Shown: positions 46,651 through 56,800 of the stretch, in pieces
Position numbering within the stretch: position 1 is the stretch's first letter
Layout of the letters: each line of letters starts with the position of its first letter
Assembly: GCA_902167985.1 (NCBI GenBank)
Contig: CABHNZ010000015.1
Span: forward strand, 1-64,000
From: Shinella sp. UYSO24
Lineage (GTDB): Bacteria > Pseudomonadota > Alphaproteobacteria > Rhizobiales > Rhizobiaceae
Direction: 5' to 3'
DNA: 64,000 nt
The notes under the pieces: model-generated
Told to the model about the DNA's origin: nothing
What the model saw: the letters and a program-made list of their open reading frames with translations, nothing else
Databases searched by the model: none
Made by a program: the position numbers and the translations under genes

Positions 46651-47493
46651 CTATTTCGGGAAATCGGCGGAAAGACTGAGCGCCTTCAGGCCCTCGATTT
46701 CGGCCAGACGCTCCGCAAGCTTGGCGGTAATGCCGTTGTAGGCGAGTTCGCCGAGAACCAGATGGCGCGGCGGATTGGCGCTTTCGGTGATCTCGATCAT
46801 GGCCCGGCCGGCGCGTACCGGATCGCCCGGCTGCTGGCCGCTATAACCGGAGGTCGTCGACATGCGCTTGCCCGCCGTCTCCTTGTATTCGTCGATCGTC
46901 ACTTCTGTCTGGCGCAGCGAGCGGCCGGCCCAATCGGTGCGGAAGGGACCCGGCGCCACGCAAGTGACCTTGATCCCGACCGGCGCGCCTTCGGCCGCAA
47001 GCGCATCGGAAAAGCCTTCGACGGCGTGTTTGGAGGCTGCGTAATAGCCGGAACCCGGAAAGCCGATGAAGCCGGCCTGCGAGGTGATGTTGATGACATG
47101 GCCCTTGCGGCGGGAGCGCATGCCGGGAAGCACGGCGCGGGTCATGGCGAAAAGGCCGAAGACATTGGCATCGAACATGGCGCGGATTTCCGCATCCTCC
47201 CCCTGTTCGATGGCGGCCTGATAGCCATAGCCGGCATTGTTGACGAGCACGTCGATGCGGCCGAATTTCGCTTCGGCGGCCTTTACCGCCGCCTCGATCT
47301 GGCTTTCGTCGGTAACGTCCAGATCAAGGGCGAGCGCATGGGGCCTGCCCTCGACGAGATCGGCAAGCCGGCTCTTGTCTCTGGCGGTCACGATTGTCGG
47401 AAAACCACGTTCCAGGGTGAGCTTGGCCAGTTCGTGGCCGAAGCCGGTCGAGCAGCCGGTGATGAACCATACGGGCGAAGAAATATCGGTCAT
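46651..47493 (-). CDS. SDR-family oxidoreductase
   Basis: A 280-residue classical short-chain dehydrogenase/reductase. The nucleotide-binding motif TGCSTGFGHELAK (TGxxxGxG) is near residue 12, NNAGYG near 86, and the catalytic Ser then SGYYAASKHAVEG (YxxxK) near 150. The substrate is unknown. It stands alone between DUF2948 and murA on the minus strand, with more than 100 bases on each side. The frame is intact. Confidence 0.92.
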   Translation of the reverse strand: MTDISSPVWFITGCSTGFGHELAKLTLERGFPTIVTARDKSRLADLVEGRPHALALDLDVTDESQIEAAVKAAEAKFGRIDVLVNNAGYGYQAAIEQGEDAEIRAMFDANVFGLFAMTRAVLPGMRSRRKGHVINITSQAGFIGFPGSGYYAASKHAVEGFSDALAAEGAPVGIKVTCVAPGPFRTDWAGRSLRQTEVTIDEYKETAGKRMSTTSGYSGQQPGDPVRAGRAMIEITESANPPRHLVLGELAYNGITAKLAERLAEIEGLKALSLSADFPK

Positions 47494-47644
47494 TTGGAAG
47501 TCTCCGAGTTTAACCGGATGAACAATATGAGGTGACAGGAACGCGAAGAGGCAGGAAAGGCCTTATGGTGACAGGAATTGATGCGTTCCGAAGCCCGGCC
47601 GATGCGTTTGGCGCATGTCGGGCGCCTCATTCACATAGGCATAG

Positions 47645-47684
47645 AAAAAGGGACGGCAAGGTTGCCCCTGCCGTCCCTTTTCTC
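47645..47684 (-). terminator. Intrinsic terminator after murA
   Basis: AAAAGGGACGGCA pairs with TGCCGTCCCTTTT around a 10-base loop. On the minus strand a T-run follows. It lies 37 bases past the murA stop. Confidence 0.88.
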
Positions 47685-47720
47685 AATTGAACGCGATCCG
47701 CGTGAAGGCGATCGCGCAGA

Positions 47721-49011
47721 TCAGTCGCTGACGCGCTCGACGATGGCGCCGCAGCGGGTGAGCTTCTCTTCCAGCCGCTCGAAACCGCGATCGAGATGGT
47801 AGACGCGGTTGACCATGGTCTCGCCTTCGGCCGCAAGGCCGGCGATGACGAGCGAGACGGAGGCGCGCAGGTCTGTCGCCATGACAGGTGCGCCCTTCAG
47901 CCGCGGCACGCCTTCGATGCGGGCCATCTGGCCGGAAAGCGAAATGCGCGCGCCGAGACGAGCGAGTTCCTGAACATGCATGAAGCGGTTTTCGAAGATC
48001 GTCTCGGTGACATGCGAGACGCCGGAGGAGCGCGTCATCAGCGCCATGAACTGCGCCTGCAGGTCGGTCGGGAAACCCGGGAAGGGTTCGGTGACGATAT
48101 CGACGGGCTGGATGCCATTGCCGTTGCGCACGACGCGAAGGCCGCTTTCGGTCTCGGTGATTTCGGCACCGGCGAGACGCAGGGTCTCAAGCGCGTTGTC
48201 GAGCAGCGAGGCGCGGGTGCCCGACAGCGTCACGTCGCCGCCAGTCATGGCGACGGCCATGGCATAGGTGCCGGTCTCGATACGGTCAGGCAGAACGCGG
48301 TGGCGGGCGCATGCAGCGAATCGACGCCTTCAACGGTGATCGTTCTGGTGCCGGCGCCGGTGATCTTGGCACCCATGGCGATCAGGCAGTCGGCCAGATC
48401 GACGATTTCCGGCTCGCGCGCGGCGTTGTCGATGACCGTCGTGCCCTTGGCGAGCGTGGCCGCCATCAGGAGAACATGCGTCGCCCCAACGGAAACCTTG
48501 GGGAAGGTATAATGGGCGCCGACAAGGCCGCCTGCGGGCGCGTGACGTTGACGTAACCGCCGTCGATCTCGATCTCGGCGCCGAGTGCCGCAAGGCTCTC
48601 AAGGAAGAGATCGACCGGGCGCGTGCCGATGGCGCAGCCGCCCGGCAGCGAGACACGGGCCCTGCCCTCACGCGCCAGAAGCGGGCCGATGACCCAGAAG
48701 GAGGCGCGCATCTTGGAGACCAGCTCGTAAGGGGCGGTCGTATCGACAATCGTGCGGCAGGTGAAATGGATGGTGCGGGCGTAGCTTTCCGTCTGGCTTT
48801 CGCGCCGGCCGTTGACGGAGATATCGACGCCGTGATTGCCGAGAATGCGCAGGAGCTGTTCGACGTCTGCCAGATGCGGCACGTTTTCGAGCGTCAGCGT
48901 GTCGCTCGTCAGGAGCGAGGCAATCATCAGCGGCAGCGCCGCGTTCTTGGCGCCGGAAATCGGGATAACGCCGCGAAGCTCGTTGCCGCCGGTAATTCTG
49001 ATGCGATCCAT
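47721..49011 (-). CDS. murA: UDP-GlcNAc 1-carboxyvinyltransferase MurA (frameshifts near 48538 and 48307)
   Basis: MurA commits UDP-GlcNAc to peptidoglycan synthesis by adding enolpyruvate from PEP. It starts MDRIRITGGNELRGVIPISG with AKNAALPLMIASLLTSDTLT. The active-site Cys lies in SLPGGCAIGTRPVDLFLESL. One base is missing near 48538 (restored: AGGLVGAHYTFPKVSVGATH) and one near 48307 (restored: RHRVLPDRIETGTYAMAVAM). The C-terminal half has EPFPGFPTDLQAQFMALMTR and FENRFMHVQELARLGARI. Reconstructed length is about 430 residues. Being essential, it shows that the frameshifts are not biological. Confidence 0.96.
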
Positions 49012-49132
49012 GGTTGGGTAACTTTCCCTCTCAAGCGCGAAAGGTTGCGTCCTTAGACGAAATCCCCCGCTGCTACAATGTTTGCCGAAATGGCTTGTCG
49101 ATTGCCGAAGTGGCCTGCCCTTTGGGCATAGG

Positions 49133-49341
49133 CTACGATGATTCGTCCGTTTTGCGGCAGGCAGGCCGATCGTCTCATCCGCATCGCCTGCACGACGGGC
49201 ACGGGACTGGCTTTTTCTGCGCATCAGATTTTCACGCAGCTTCAGGGCGGCGCGCTTGCGGCGCTCCTCTTCACGGCGCTGCACCTCGGCAGCCCTTTCT
49301 GAAGCACGGCGCGAGGCTGGGGTTTCATCGTCTTCGGACAT
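49133..49341 (-). CDS. Small basic uncharacterised protein upstream of murA (frameshift near 49152)
   Basis: A protein of about 69 residues starting MSEDDETPASRRASERAAEV, followed by an Arg/Glu-rich helix (RREEERRKRAALKLRENLMR) and an Arg-rich stretch, ending GLPAAKTDESS after one A is restored in an A-run near 49152. An upstream ATG at 49389 in the same frame is possible. Without the repair the frame runs on into murA. Highly charged and probably all-helical. I know no function; rhizobial genomes commonly carry a similar small gene next to murA. Confidence 0.6.
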
Positions 49342-49496
49342 GGATTTCCGATAACCGAAATCCGTGGACGACGAAAGCTCATCCCACATCTTTTCGCGTC
49401 TCATTCAAATAACTTGGATTTTGCCGCTTGCACTCCGCCTGAACCTATGGCAATAGCCCCCTCGCCGGACAACGCGGTCAACCGCAACGGCCAGAA

Positions 49497-49571
49497 GCTG
49501 CTATAGCTCAGGGGTAGAGCACTCCCTTGGTAAGGGAGAGGCCGAGAGTTCAAATCTCTCTAGCAGCACCA
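49497..49571 (+). tRNA. tRNA-Thr (GGT)
   Basis: A 75-base cloverleaf, 5' GCTGCTATAGCTCAGGGG, with anticodon stem CTCCC-TTGGTAA-GGGAG (anticodon GGT), T arm with GAGTTCAAATCTC, acceptor closing TAGCAGC, and encoded CCA at the end. Confidence 0.97.
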
Positions 49572-49651
49572 TTTTCCCCAATGACATCAAAGACAAGCAC
49601 GGCCTCACGGCCGAGAATGACGCGTGCCTTGCGCATCATGACTGCAGGCCT

Positions 49652-49663
49652 CCCCCCCCCCCC
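49652..49663. repeat. Poly-C tract of 12
   Basis: An uninterrupted run of 12 C in the non-coding gap between tRNA-Thr and the deacetylase gene. Such tracts are prone to slippage in cells and to miscounting in sequencing. Confidence 0.9.
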
Positions 49664-49677
49664 AGATATCTCCATTG

Positions 49678-49704
49678 CTCGGGCGCCGTTCGCGGGCGCC
49701 CGAG
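49678..49704. other. GC-rich inverted repeat between tRNA-Thr and the deacetylase gene
   Basis: CTCGGGCGCC pairs with GGCGCCCGAG around a short loop. No T-run follows on either strand, so I do not call it an intrinsic terminator, though it lies 3' of both flanking genes. Confidence 0.6.
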
Positions 49705-49751
49705 ACGTCATGCCCGGTCGATGAAATGTTCCTGAACGGACGCTTGTGCCG

Positions 49752-50545
49752 TCAGAGCGTCGGCTTGGCTTCGGTTGTCGTCTCGAAGTCGCCGGTCGCG
49801 CCTACATCCGAGAGACGGACGAAATCGACGCCGCGGGCTTTCAGGGCGAGGATCGCCTTGGCGACGCCATCGCCTGCCGCATGGGTGGGCTGGTTGATGT
49901 GGGAAATGATAACATCGCCGTCCTTGGCGGAGGCGTAGCGCTTCTCCACGCCTGCTGCGCCGAGAAGCGAGCCGTCATCGCCATTCACCGAATAGCCGGC
50001 GACGCGATAGCCCATGGCGCGGATCTCGTGGATGGCCGAGAGGTCGTATTTGGCGGTGGCGCCGCGGAACCAGCGGGGCGGTGTCGGGATGCCCGCCGCC
50101 TTCATTGCTTCGGCGCCGCCGGCGACTTCCTTGCCAACGGCTCGGGAGAGCCGGCGGTGGCAATGCCATAGACTTTGGTGGCGTAATCAACGGTCGGGAT
50201 ATGGTTCTCGCCGTGATTTTCGAGCTCGAACAGATCGGGATTGGCGAGGAAGATCTTCACCGAGTCCGGATTGTGCTTGAGCCAGCGCGCGGTGACGAAG
50301 ATCGTCGCCGGGATACGCTTTTCCAGAAGCGTGTAGAGAATGCGCTTGTCGGTCTGACCCATGCAGGCATCGAAGGTGAGCGCGACGCGCGGATGCTTCG
50401 GGTCATTCGACTTTGCGATATGGAGATGCGGCTCGACCAGACGCGGGCCCGTACCATGCGCGGCCGGCGGTGGCGTGACCGTTTCGGCGAAAGCCGGAAA
50501 CGGAGCTGCAAGCGAAAGGGCGATGGCGAAAAGGCGAGCGTGCAT
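49752..50545 (-). CDS. Secreted polysaccharide deacetylase (frameshift near 50135)
   Basis: A protein of about 265 residues with a cleavable signal (ending FPAFA). The NodB-type domain has the metal/catalytic start RVALTFDACMGQTDKRILYT and LLEKRIPATIFVTARWLKHN, the ELENHGENHIPT segment corresponding to the His motif, and RWFRGATAKYDLSAIHEIRA. The frame is lost near 50135; one restored G gives AVGKEVAGGAEAM. The family normally has TFDD; here the second Asp is replaced (TFDAC), a known variant in alphaproteobacterial homologues. It deacetylates an unknown N- or O-acetyl polysaccharide, probably in the periplasm. Confidence 0.87.
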
Positions 50546-50699
50546 GACAAATATCCGGACATCTCATGAAAGATGGGCGCGTTCCTAAACCGAAACGGCG
50601 ATTGCCGCCATCAGGATTACCCCCAATGGCGGAAACTTGATTGCGCGTCATGATGTCGGATCGAAGGCAAAGCTTGCCGTCAGCGGCTTTCCGCTCCTC

Positions 50700-51732
50700 C
50701 TAGAAACGGGCAGCCGCCAGCTTGTCGTGCAGCGAGCGCAGGCCGCCGGTCTTGCGGACAACGAGGCTATCTTCCCAGGCGATCGCGGTTTCGACGATGA
50801 GGTCGAGACTGTTGTGGCGCGGCGTCCAGCCCAAGAGACGGCGGGCGAGCGTGGCATTGGCGACGACGCTTGCGGCATCGCCCGGCCGGCGCGGGCCGTA
50901 ATTGACTTCGAACCGGCGGGGCCCGGCGCGGCGCACGGCATCCAGCACTTCCAGAACCGAATAGCCCCGGCCATAGCCACAATTGGCAATCAGCGGCTCG
51001 CCGCCACGACGCAGATAGTTCAGCGCCTTCATATGCGCCTCAACCAGATCGGTCACATGGATATAGTCGCGCACGCCGGTGCCATCGGCCGTCGGGTAAT
51101 CGGTGCCGTAGACATCGACGCTGCTGCGCTTGCCGAGCGCTGCCTCGCAGGCGATCTTTATCAGATGCGTGGCACCTTCCGTCGAAAGCCCGGTGCGGCC
51201 CAGCGGATCGGCGCCCGCGACGTGAAATAACGCAGCGCGACGAAACGGAAGTCATGGGCGGCAGCGGCATCGCGCAGCATCAGTTCCGACATGAGTTTCG
51301 ATTGGCCGTATGGGTTCTTCGGCATCAGGGGGGCCGATTCCAGAACCGGTGCATCATCCTTCTGGTCGCCATAGACGGCGGCGGTGGATGAGAAGACGAA
51401 GTGCTTTATGCCCGCCTCGACGGCTGCGGCCGCGAGAAGCCGGGTCTTGCCGGTGTTGTTCTCGTAATAGTCCAGCGGATTGGCAACCGATTGCGGCACG
51501 ATGATCGAGCCGGCGAAATGCATGATCGCGTCGATCCTGTTTTCCGCGAAGATCTGCTTCAGCGTGATCGCATCGCCGACATCGCCCATGTAGAAGCGCG
51601 CGGCATCGGGCACGGCCCAGCGGAAGCCGGTGGAGAGGCGATCGAGAACGACGACCTCCTCGCCCGCATCGAGAAGCGCCCAGACCATATGACTGCCGAT
51701 ATAGCCGGCACCACCCGTAACAGAACCGCCAT
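50700..51732 (-). CDS. galE: UDP-glucose 4-epimerase GalE (frameshifts near 51720 and 51226)
   Basis: GalE interconverts UDP-glucose and UDP-galactose for surface polysaccharides. The start ATG 51732 gives MAVL, then, after restoring one G near 51720, VTGGAGYIGSHMVWALLDAG (GxxGxxG Rossmann motif). FVFSSTAAVYGDQKD carries the catalytic Ser/Thr and NPYGQSKLMSELMLRDAA the YxxxK. One A is missing near 51226 (restored: RYFNVAGADPLGRTG). The C-terminal half has GVRDYIHVTDLVEAHMKAL and GRGYSVLEVLDAVRRAG. Reconstructed length is about 344 residues. Confidence 0.93.
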
Positions 51733-51805
51733 GACTTCGCTACCCTGCCCTTTTTATCTTTGGATGCAGGAAACACGGTGTTTGTTCAGCATTGCTTACT
51801 GCCGG

Positions 51806-51833
51806 TGCCCCGCGCGCGAGATATCGCGGGGCA
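51806..51833. other. Perfect inverted repeat between galE and the aminotransferase gene
   Basis: TGCCCCGCG pairs with CGCGGGGCA around a 10-base loop. It has no T-run, so it is a structured element of unknown role, possibly a rho-dependent or stabilising 3' end of the aminotransferase transcript. Confidence 0.6.
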
Positions 51834-51894
51834 TGGCTAAGTCGGCGTTATCAGGTTTGGTAAAATTCGTGCAAACGGTGATCTGCGCGAATGC

Positions 51895-53063
51895 TCAGAG
51901 CTTCAGGATATAATCCGAAAGCCGGGCTGCGGCCTCGCGGATATGATCGGGGTTTCGCAGGAAGCAGGCGCGCAGGAAAAGCTCGCCGCCCTTGCCGAAG
52001 GCCGATCCCGGCGCCAGCGCCACACCGATCTTGTTGACGATATCGATCGCCGTGGCACGGCTGTCGGTGACGCCGTCGACCTTCAGGAAGGCGTAGAGGG
52101 CGCCATCGGGCTTCAGCGTCTCGACACGGTTGGTGGCGATCAGCGCATCGCAGAGGATGTCGCGCGAAGTGGTGGCACGGGCGATGTTTTCACGAATGAA
52201 GCCGTCGCCCTCGTTGAGCGCCACGACGGCGCCGCGCTGCATGAACTGCGCCACGCCGGAATTGGAATACTGGATGAGGTTCTCGATCACCTGGCCGATT
52301 TCCGGCGGAGCGACCAGCCAGCCGACGCGCCAGCCGGTCATCGACCAGTTCTTGGAGAAGGAATTGGCGAAGATGATGCGATCGCCCTCTTCCATGATGT
52401 CGAGGAAGGACGGCGCGCGGGCAGCACCACCGTAGTAGTAAAGCGCGTAGATCTCGTCGGCGATGATCCAGAGGCCGTGGCGGCGGGCGAGCGCCAGAAC
52501 GGCCTGCAGGTCTTCACGGCTCGCGGTCCAGCCCGTTGGGTTGGACGGCGTGTTGATGAAGAGCGCCTTGGTCTTCGGTGTGACGGTTGCCTCCAGCGCA
52601 TCGATATCGAGCGACCAGCGGCCGCCGGTAAAGGAGAGCGGCAGGCCGACCGCGCGCGCACCGGCAATCTCGATGGCGGAGACGATGTTCGGCCATGTGG
52701 GCGAGAGATAGATCATCTCGTCGCCCGGCGCGTCACGGCCTGCACGGCGAGCATGATCGCGTGCATGCCGGAGCCGGTCACGTAGAAATGCTCGGTGGAG
52801 AGCGAAACCGAGAAATGGCGGCGATAATAATCGGACAAGGCCTGGCGCAGTTCAGGAATGCCGCGCTGCCAGGTGTAGAAGGTCTCGCCGCCGAGAAGGG
52901 CATCGCTTGCCGCGCGGTTGATGAAATCCGGGCTCGGGAGATCACCTTCGCCGGCCCAGAGCGGGATCAGCCCTTCCCGGCCGCGGGCGTGATTGATGAT
53001 CTCGACGATGCCGCTTTCGGGAGCGGAGACGGCACGCGGGCTGAGGCTTTCGATGAGCGACAT
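51895..53063 (-). CDS. Class I/II PLP-dependent aminotransferase (frameshift near 52732)
   Basis: A protein of about 390 residues. The N-terminal part contains ISRL-type helices, then PLWAGEGDLPSPDFINRAAS and GGETFYTWQRGIPELRQAL. The frame is lost near 52732; one restored G gives AVTAPGDEMIYLSPTWPNIV. Then NTPSNPTGWTASREDLQAVL, IIADEIYALYYYGG (PLP-binding Asp) and IIFANSFSKNWSMTGWRVGW with the Schiff-base Lys (SFSKN). This is aminotransferase fold type I, aspartate-aminotransferase-like. The substrate is not evident. Confidence 0.92.
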
Positions 53064-53191
53064 GATTTCCCTCTTGATCTTGCTTTGCCCCTTCTTAGAC
53101 GAAAGCAGGGCGAGGGTCTCATGACATTCCTTCAGCGGTACATCTATCCCGGTGATGTATCGATGCCTCGAGCCCGCGGTTGAAACCGGCC

Positions 53192-53623
53192 TTACTTCGC
53201 CTTCAGAAGGTCGCGAATTTCGGTCAGCAGCTGCACGTCGGCCGGTGGCGGTGCAGGCTTGTCCTCGGCAGGCTTCTTTTCTTCCATGGCGCGCAGCTTG
53301 TTCACGCCCTTGACCATCAGGAAGATGATGAAGGCGAGGATCAGGAAGTTGATCATCACGGTGATGAAGCTGCCATAGGCGAAGACGGCGCCCTGCTTGC
53401 GCGCCTCTTCCAGCGAAGGCGCCGTGACCGCGCTCGACAAGGCGATGAAGTAATTGGAGAAATCGAAACCGCCACCGGTGATGGCGCCGACAATCGGCAT
53501 GACGATGTCGTTGACGAGCGAGGTGACGATGCCGGTGAAGGCGCCGCCGATGATGATACCGACGGCAAGATCGATGACATTGCCCTTGGCGATAAAGGAG
53601 CGGAATTCGCTGATCACTGACAT
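53192..53623 (-). CDS. mscL: Large-conductance mechanosensitive channel MscL
   Basis: MscL opens under membrane tension during osmotic downshock. The 143-residue product begins MSVISEFRSFIAKGNVIDLA, with the first helix AVGIIIGGAFTGIVTSLVND, the loop, the second helix GSFITVMINFLILAFIIFLM and the charged C-terminal helix ADVQLLTEIRDLLKA. Length and order are standard. The frame is intact. Confidence 0.97.
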   Translation of the reverse strand: MSVISEFRSFIAKGNVIDLAVGIIIGGAFTGIVTSLVNDIVMPIVGAITGGGFDFSNYFIALSSAVTAPSLEEARKQGAVFAYGSFITVMINFLILAFIIFLMVKGVNKLRAMEEKKPAEDKPAPPPADVQLLTEIRDLLKAK

Positions 53624-53822
53624 GGTTTACCCCCGGTGCGTTCAGGTTTCAGATTGGAACAATCTAGCGCATTCGGCAAAGCTGAAAAGCCCTCAGAGCC
53701 CAAAGACTTAAAGATGACCGTCTATTGGACTTTGTGTTGATGGCGGGCCAATTTCCAAGCCCCGGCTTTTCCCCTACAGTCGAGACGCCGCAAGGGAGTG
53801 CGGCCGGCCTTCTGGAGGAGCC

Positions 53823-56800
53823 ATGCTGCCCGGCTGGGTGATATTCGCAGCGGCATTTGCCTATGTGCTGCTTCTGTTTGCGGTGGCAAGCTATGGCGAC
53901 CGCAAGAGCCGCATCCATGGCGTGCCGAAGGGCGGACGGCCGCTCATCTACGCGCTCAGCCTTGCGATCTACTGCACGTCCTGGACCTATTTCGGCGGCG
54001 TCGGCCTTGCAGCCCAGAAGGGGCTCGAATTTACCGGCATCTATATCGGGCCGATCCTGGCGTTTACGCTGGGGATGCCGCTGATCCGGCGGATCACCGA
54101 ACTGGCAAAATCCGAAAAGCTGACGTCGGTGGCGGATTTCGTCGCCGCCCGCTACGGCAAGAATGCCGGGGTCGCAATGCTGGTCGCAGTCATCGCGCTA
54201 GTGGGCTCCATTCCCTATATCGCCCTGCAATTGAAGGCGGTGTCGAACTCGGTTGCTGTTCTGGTCGACCCCGCCCATTACGGCATCGGCAGCGGCAATC
54301 TCTATTTTCTCGATCTGGCGCTGGTCGTCACACTGATGATGGCCTGTTTCGCGGTGATCTTCGGCACCCGCCACACGGATGCGACCGAACATCAGGACGG
54401 GCTGATCCTGGCTGTCGCGATGGAATCCATGGTGAAGCTGGTGGCGCTGATCACGGTCGGGCTCGCCGTCATCTTCGTTCTCTTCGACGGGCCATCCGAT
54501 ATCATCGCCAAGGCTGCTCACAATCCGCAGATGACGTCCGCATTGGCCTATGAGACGCCGCTCAGCCGCTGGATCATCCTGACGCTTCTCTCCGGCTTTG
54601 CCATCCTGCTTCTGCCGCGGCAATTCCATGTGACGGTCGTCGAGAACCGCACGGCGAAGGAAAGGCGGGCGGCGATGCTTCTCCTTCCCGTCTATCTGAT
54701 CGCCATCAACCTCTTCGTGCTGCCGGTCGCGATTGCCGGTGTGACCGCGCTTGGCGGTACGGGCGATGCGGATCTCTATGTGCTGACCGTGCCGCTTCGC
54801 GCGAATGCCTGTGGTGACGCTGGTCGCCTTCATCGGCGGGTTTTCGGCGGCCACGGCGATGGTGATCGTCGAATCCGTCGCGCTCTCCATCATGGTCTCC
54901 AACGATATCGTCATGCCAGTCTTCCTTCGGCGCAAGCTGACGGCGAACCGGACGGCCGCCGGCCGGGATTTTTCCCGCGCGCTCCTCAATATCCGTCGTG
55001 TCTCGATCTTCGGCGTGCTGCTTCTGGGCTATGGCTATTATCGCATGGCAGACAGCCAGTCGGGGCTTGCCTCGATCGGGCTTCTCGCCTTTGCCGCCAT
55101 TGCGCAGGTGGCGCCCTCGCTGTTCGGCGGGCTTGTCTGGCGGCGGGCCAATGCGCGCGGCGCGCTGCTCGGCATGTCGCTCGGCTTTCTCGCCTGGGCC
55201 TATCTTCTCTTCCTGCCGAGCCTCGGCGGGCCGGACAATTCGCATATCGCGGCGGCTATCCTGAACTTCCTTCTGCCCGGCACCAGCCTGTTTGCCGGCC
55301 CGGCGGCCGACCCGCTGGTGACGACGACAATCTTCAGCCTGTCGCTGAATTGCATCGCCTTCGTGCTCGGCTCGCTCTCCAGAAACCCGCGGCCGGTGGA
55401 GCGGCTGCAGGCCGGGATTTTCGTCAAGCGGCACCTGCGTTCGCAATTTGCCACGCGCGGCTGGAAGACGCGGATCAGCGTCGGCGACCTGAAGACGGCG
55501 ATCGCCCGCTATCTCGGCGAAGAGCGGATGCAGCGCTCCTTTGCCAATTACGAAAAGAAGGCCGGACGGCGCTTTACCGACGAACAGACCGCCGACATGG
55601 CGATGATCCATTTTCCGAACAGCTGCTCGGCAGCGCCATCGGCTCGTCCTCGGCGCGGCTGGTGTTTTCGCTTCTCTTGCAGAAGGCAGAGGATGCGACG
55701 GCCGACACCGCCTGGCTGCTCGATCAGGCGACCGAGGCGCTGCAATACAATCAGGATGTGTTGCAGGCCGCACTTTCGCAGATGGATCAGGGCATCGCCG
55801 TCTTCGATAGCGGCGACGGGCTGTCGATCTGGAACCGGCGGTTCCGCCAGCTCCTCGACCTGCCGGAACAGGCCGGACAGGTGGGCTATCCGCTTTCCGA
55901 TATCGTCGGCCTGCTCTGCGAGCGTGGGGATATTCCTGCAAGCGAGCGCGAGGCGATCCTTTCCCGCTTCAAGACGCTCGATGCAACATTCTCGCTGGTG
56001 CTGAACGATGGCGAGAAGATCATCGAGGTGCGCTCGAACACCATGCCGGACCATGGCATGGTGGCAACCTTTACCGATATTTCCGACCGTGTGGCTGCAG
56101 CCGAAGCGCTGTCGCAGGCCAATGAAACGCTGGAGCTGAGGGTCGATGAGCGCACGGCCGAACTGACGCGCGTCAACCATGCGCTGGCCGAGGCACGCGC
56201 GGCTGCCGACGAGGCCAATATCGGCAAGACCCGCTTCTTTGCCGCCGCCGGCCACGACATCCTCCAGCCGCTCAATGCCGCGCGGCTCTATTCCTCCGCT
56301 CTCGTCGAGCGGATGGGACCGGCGGACCGTAATAGCGGGCTGGTACGCAATATCGATTCGGCGCTGGAATCGGTCGAGGCCATTCTCGGTGCGGTCCTCG
56401 ATATCTCGCGGCTCGATACGGGGGCGATGAAGCCGCGCGTCACTTCCGTTTCGCTCAACGATCTGATGACGCGGATCGAGACCGATTATGCGCCGATGGC
56501 GCGGGAGAAGAACCTGCGCTTCAAGGTGATGCCGACCTCGATCCATGTTCATTCGGATGCGAACCTACTGCGCCGGCTCTTGCAGAACCTCGTCTCCAAC
56601 GCGATCAAATATACCGTTTCCGGCAAGGTTCTGGTCGGGGTGCGACGGCGCGGCGAGCGGGCGATCATCGAGGTGATTGACTCAGGCATCGGCATTCCGC
56701 CGTCGCAATTCGAAACCGTGTTCAAGGAATTTGCCCGGCTGGATGAGGGCGCGAGAACCGCCGGAGGGCTCGGGCTCGGACTTTCCATCGTCGACCGTAT

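Noticed and set aside
44710..49011. hisD and murA as pseudogenes
   Set aside because: Both are interrupted only by single-base losses with all catalytic motifs intact, and murA is essential, so errors in the sequence are the better explanation.
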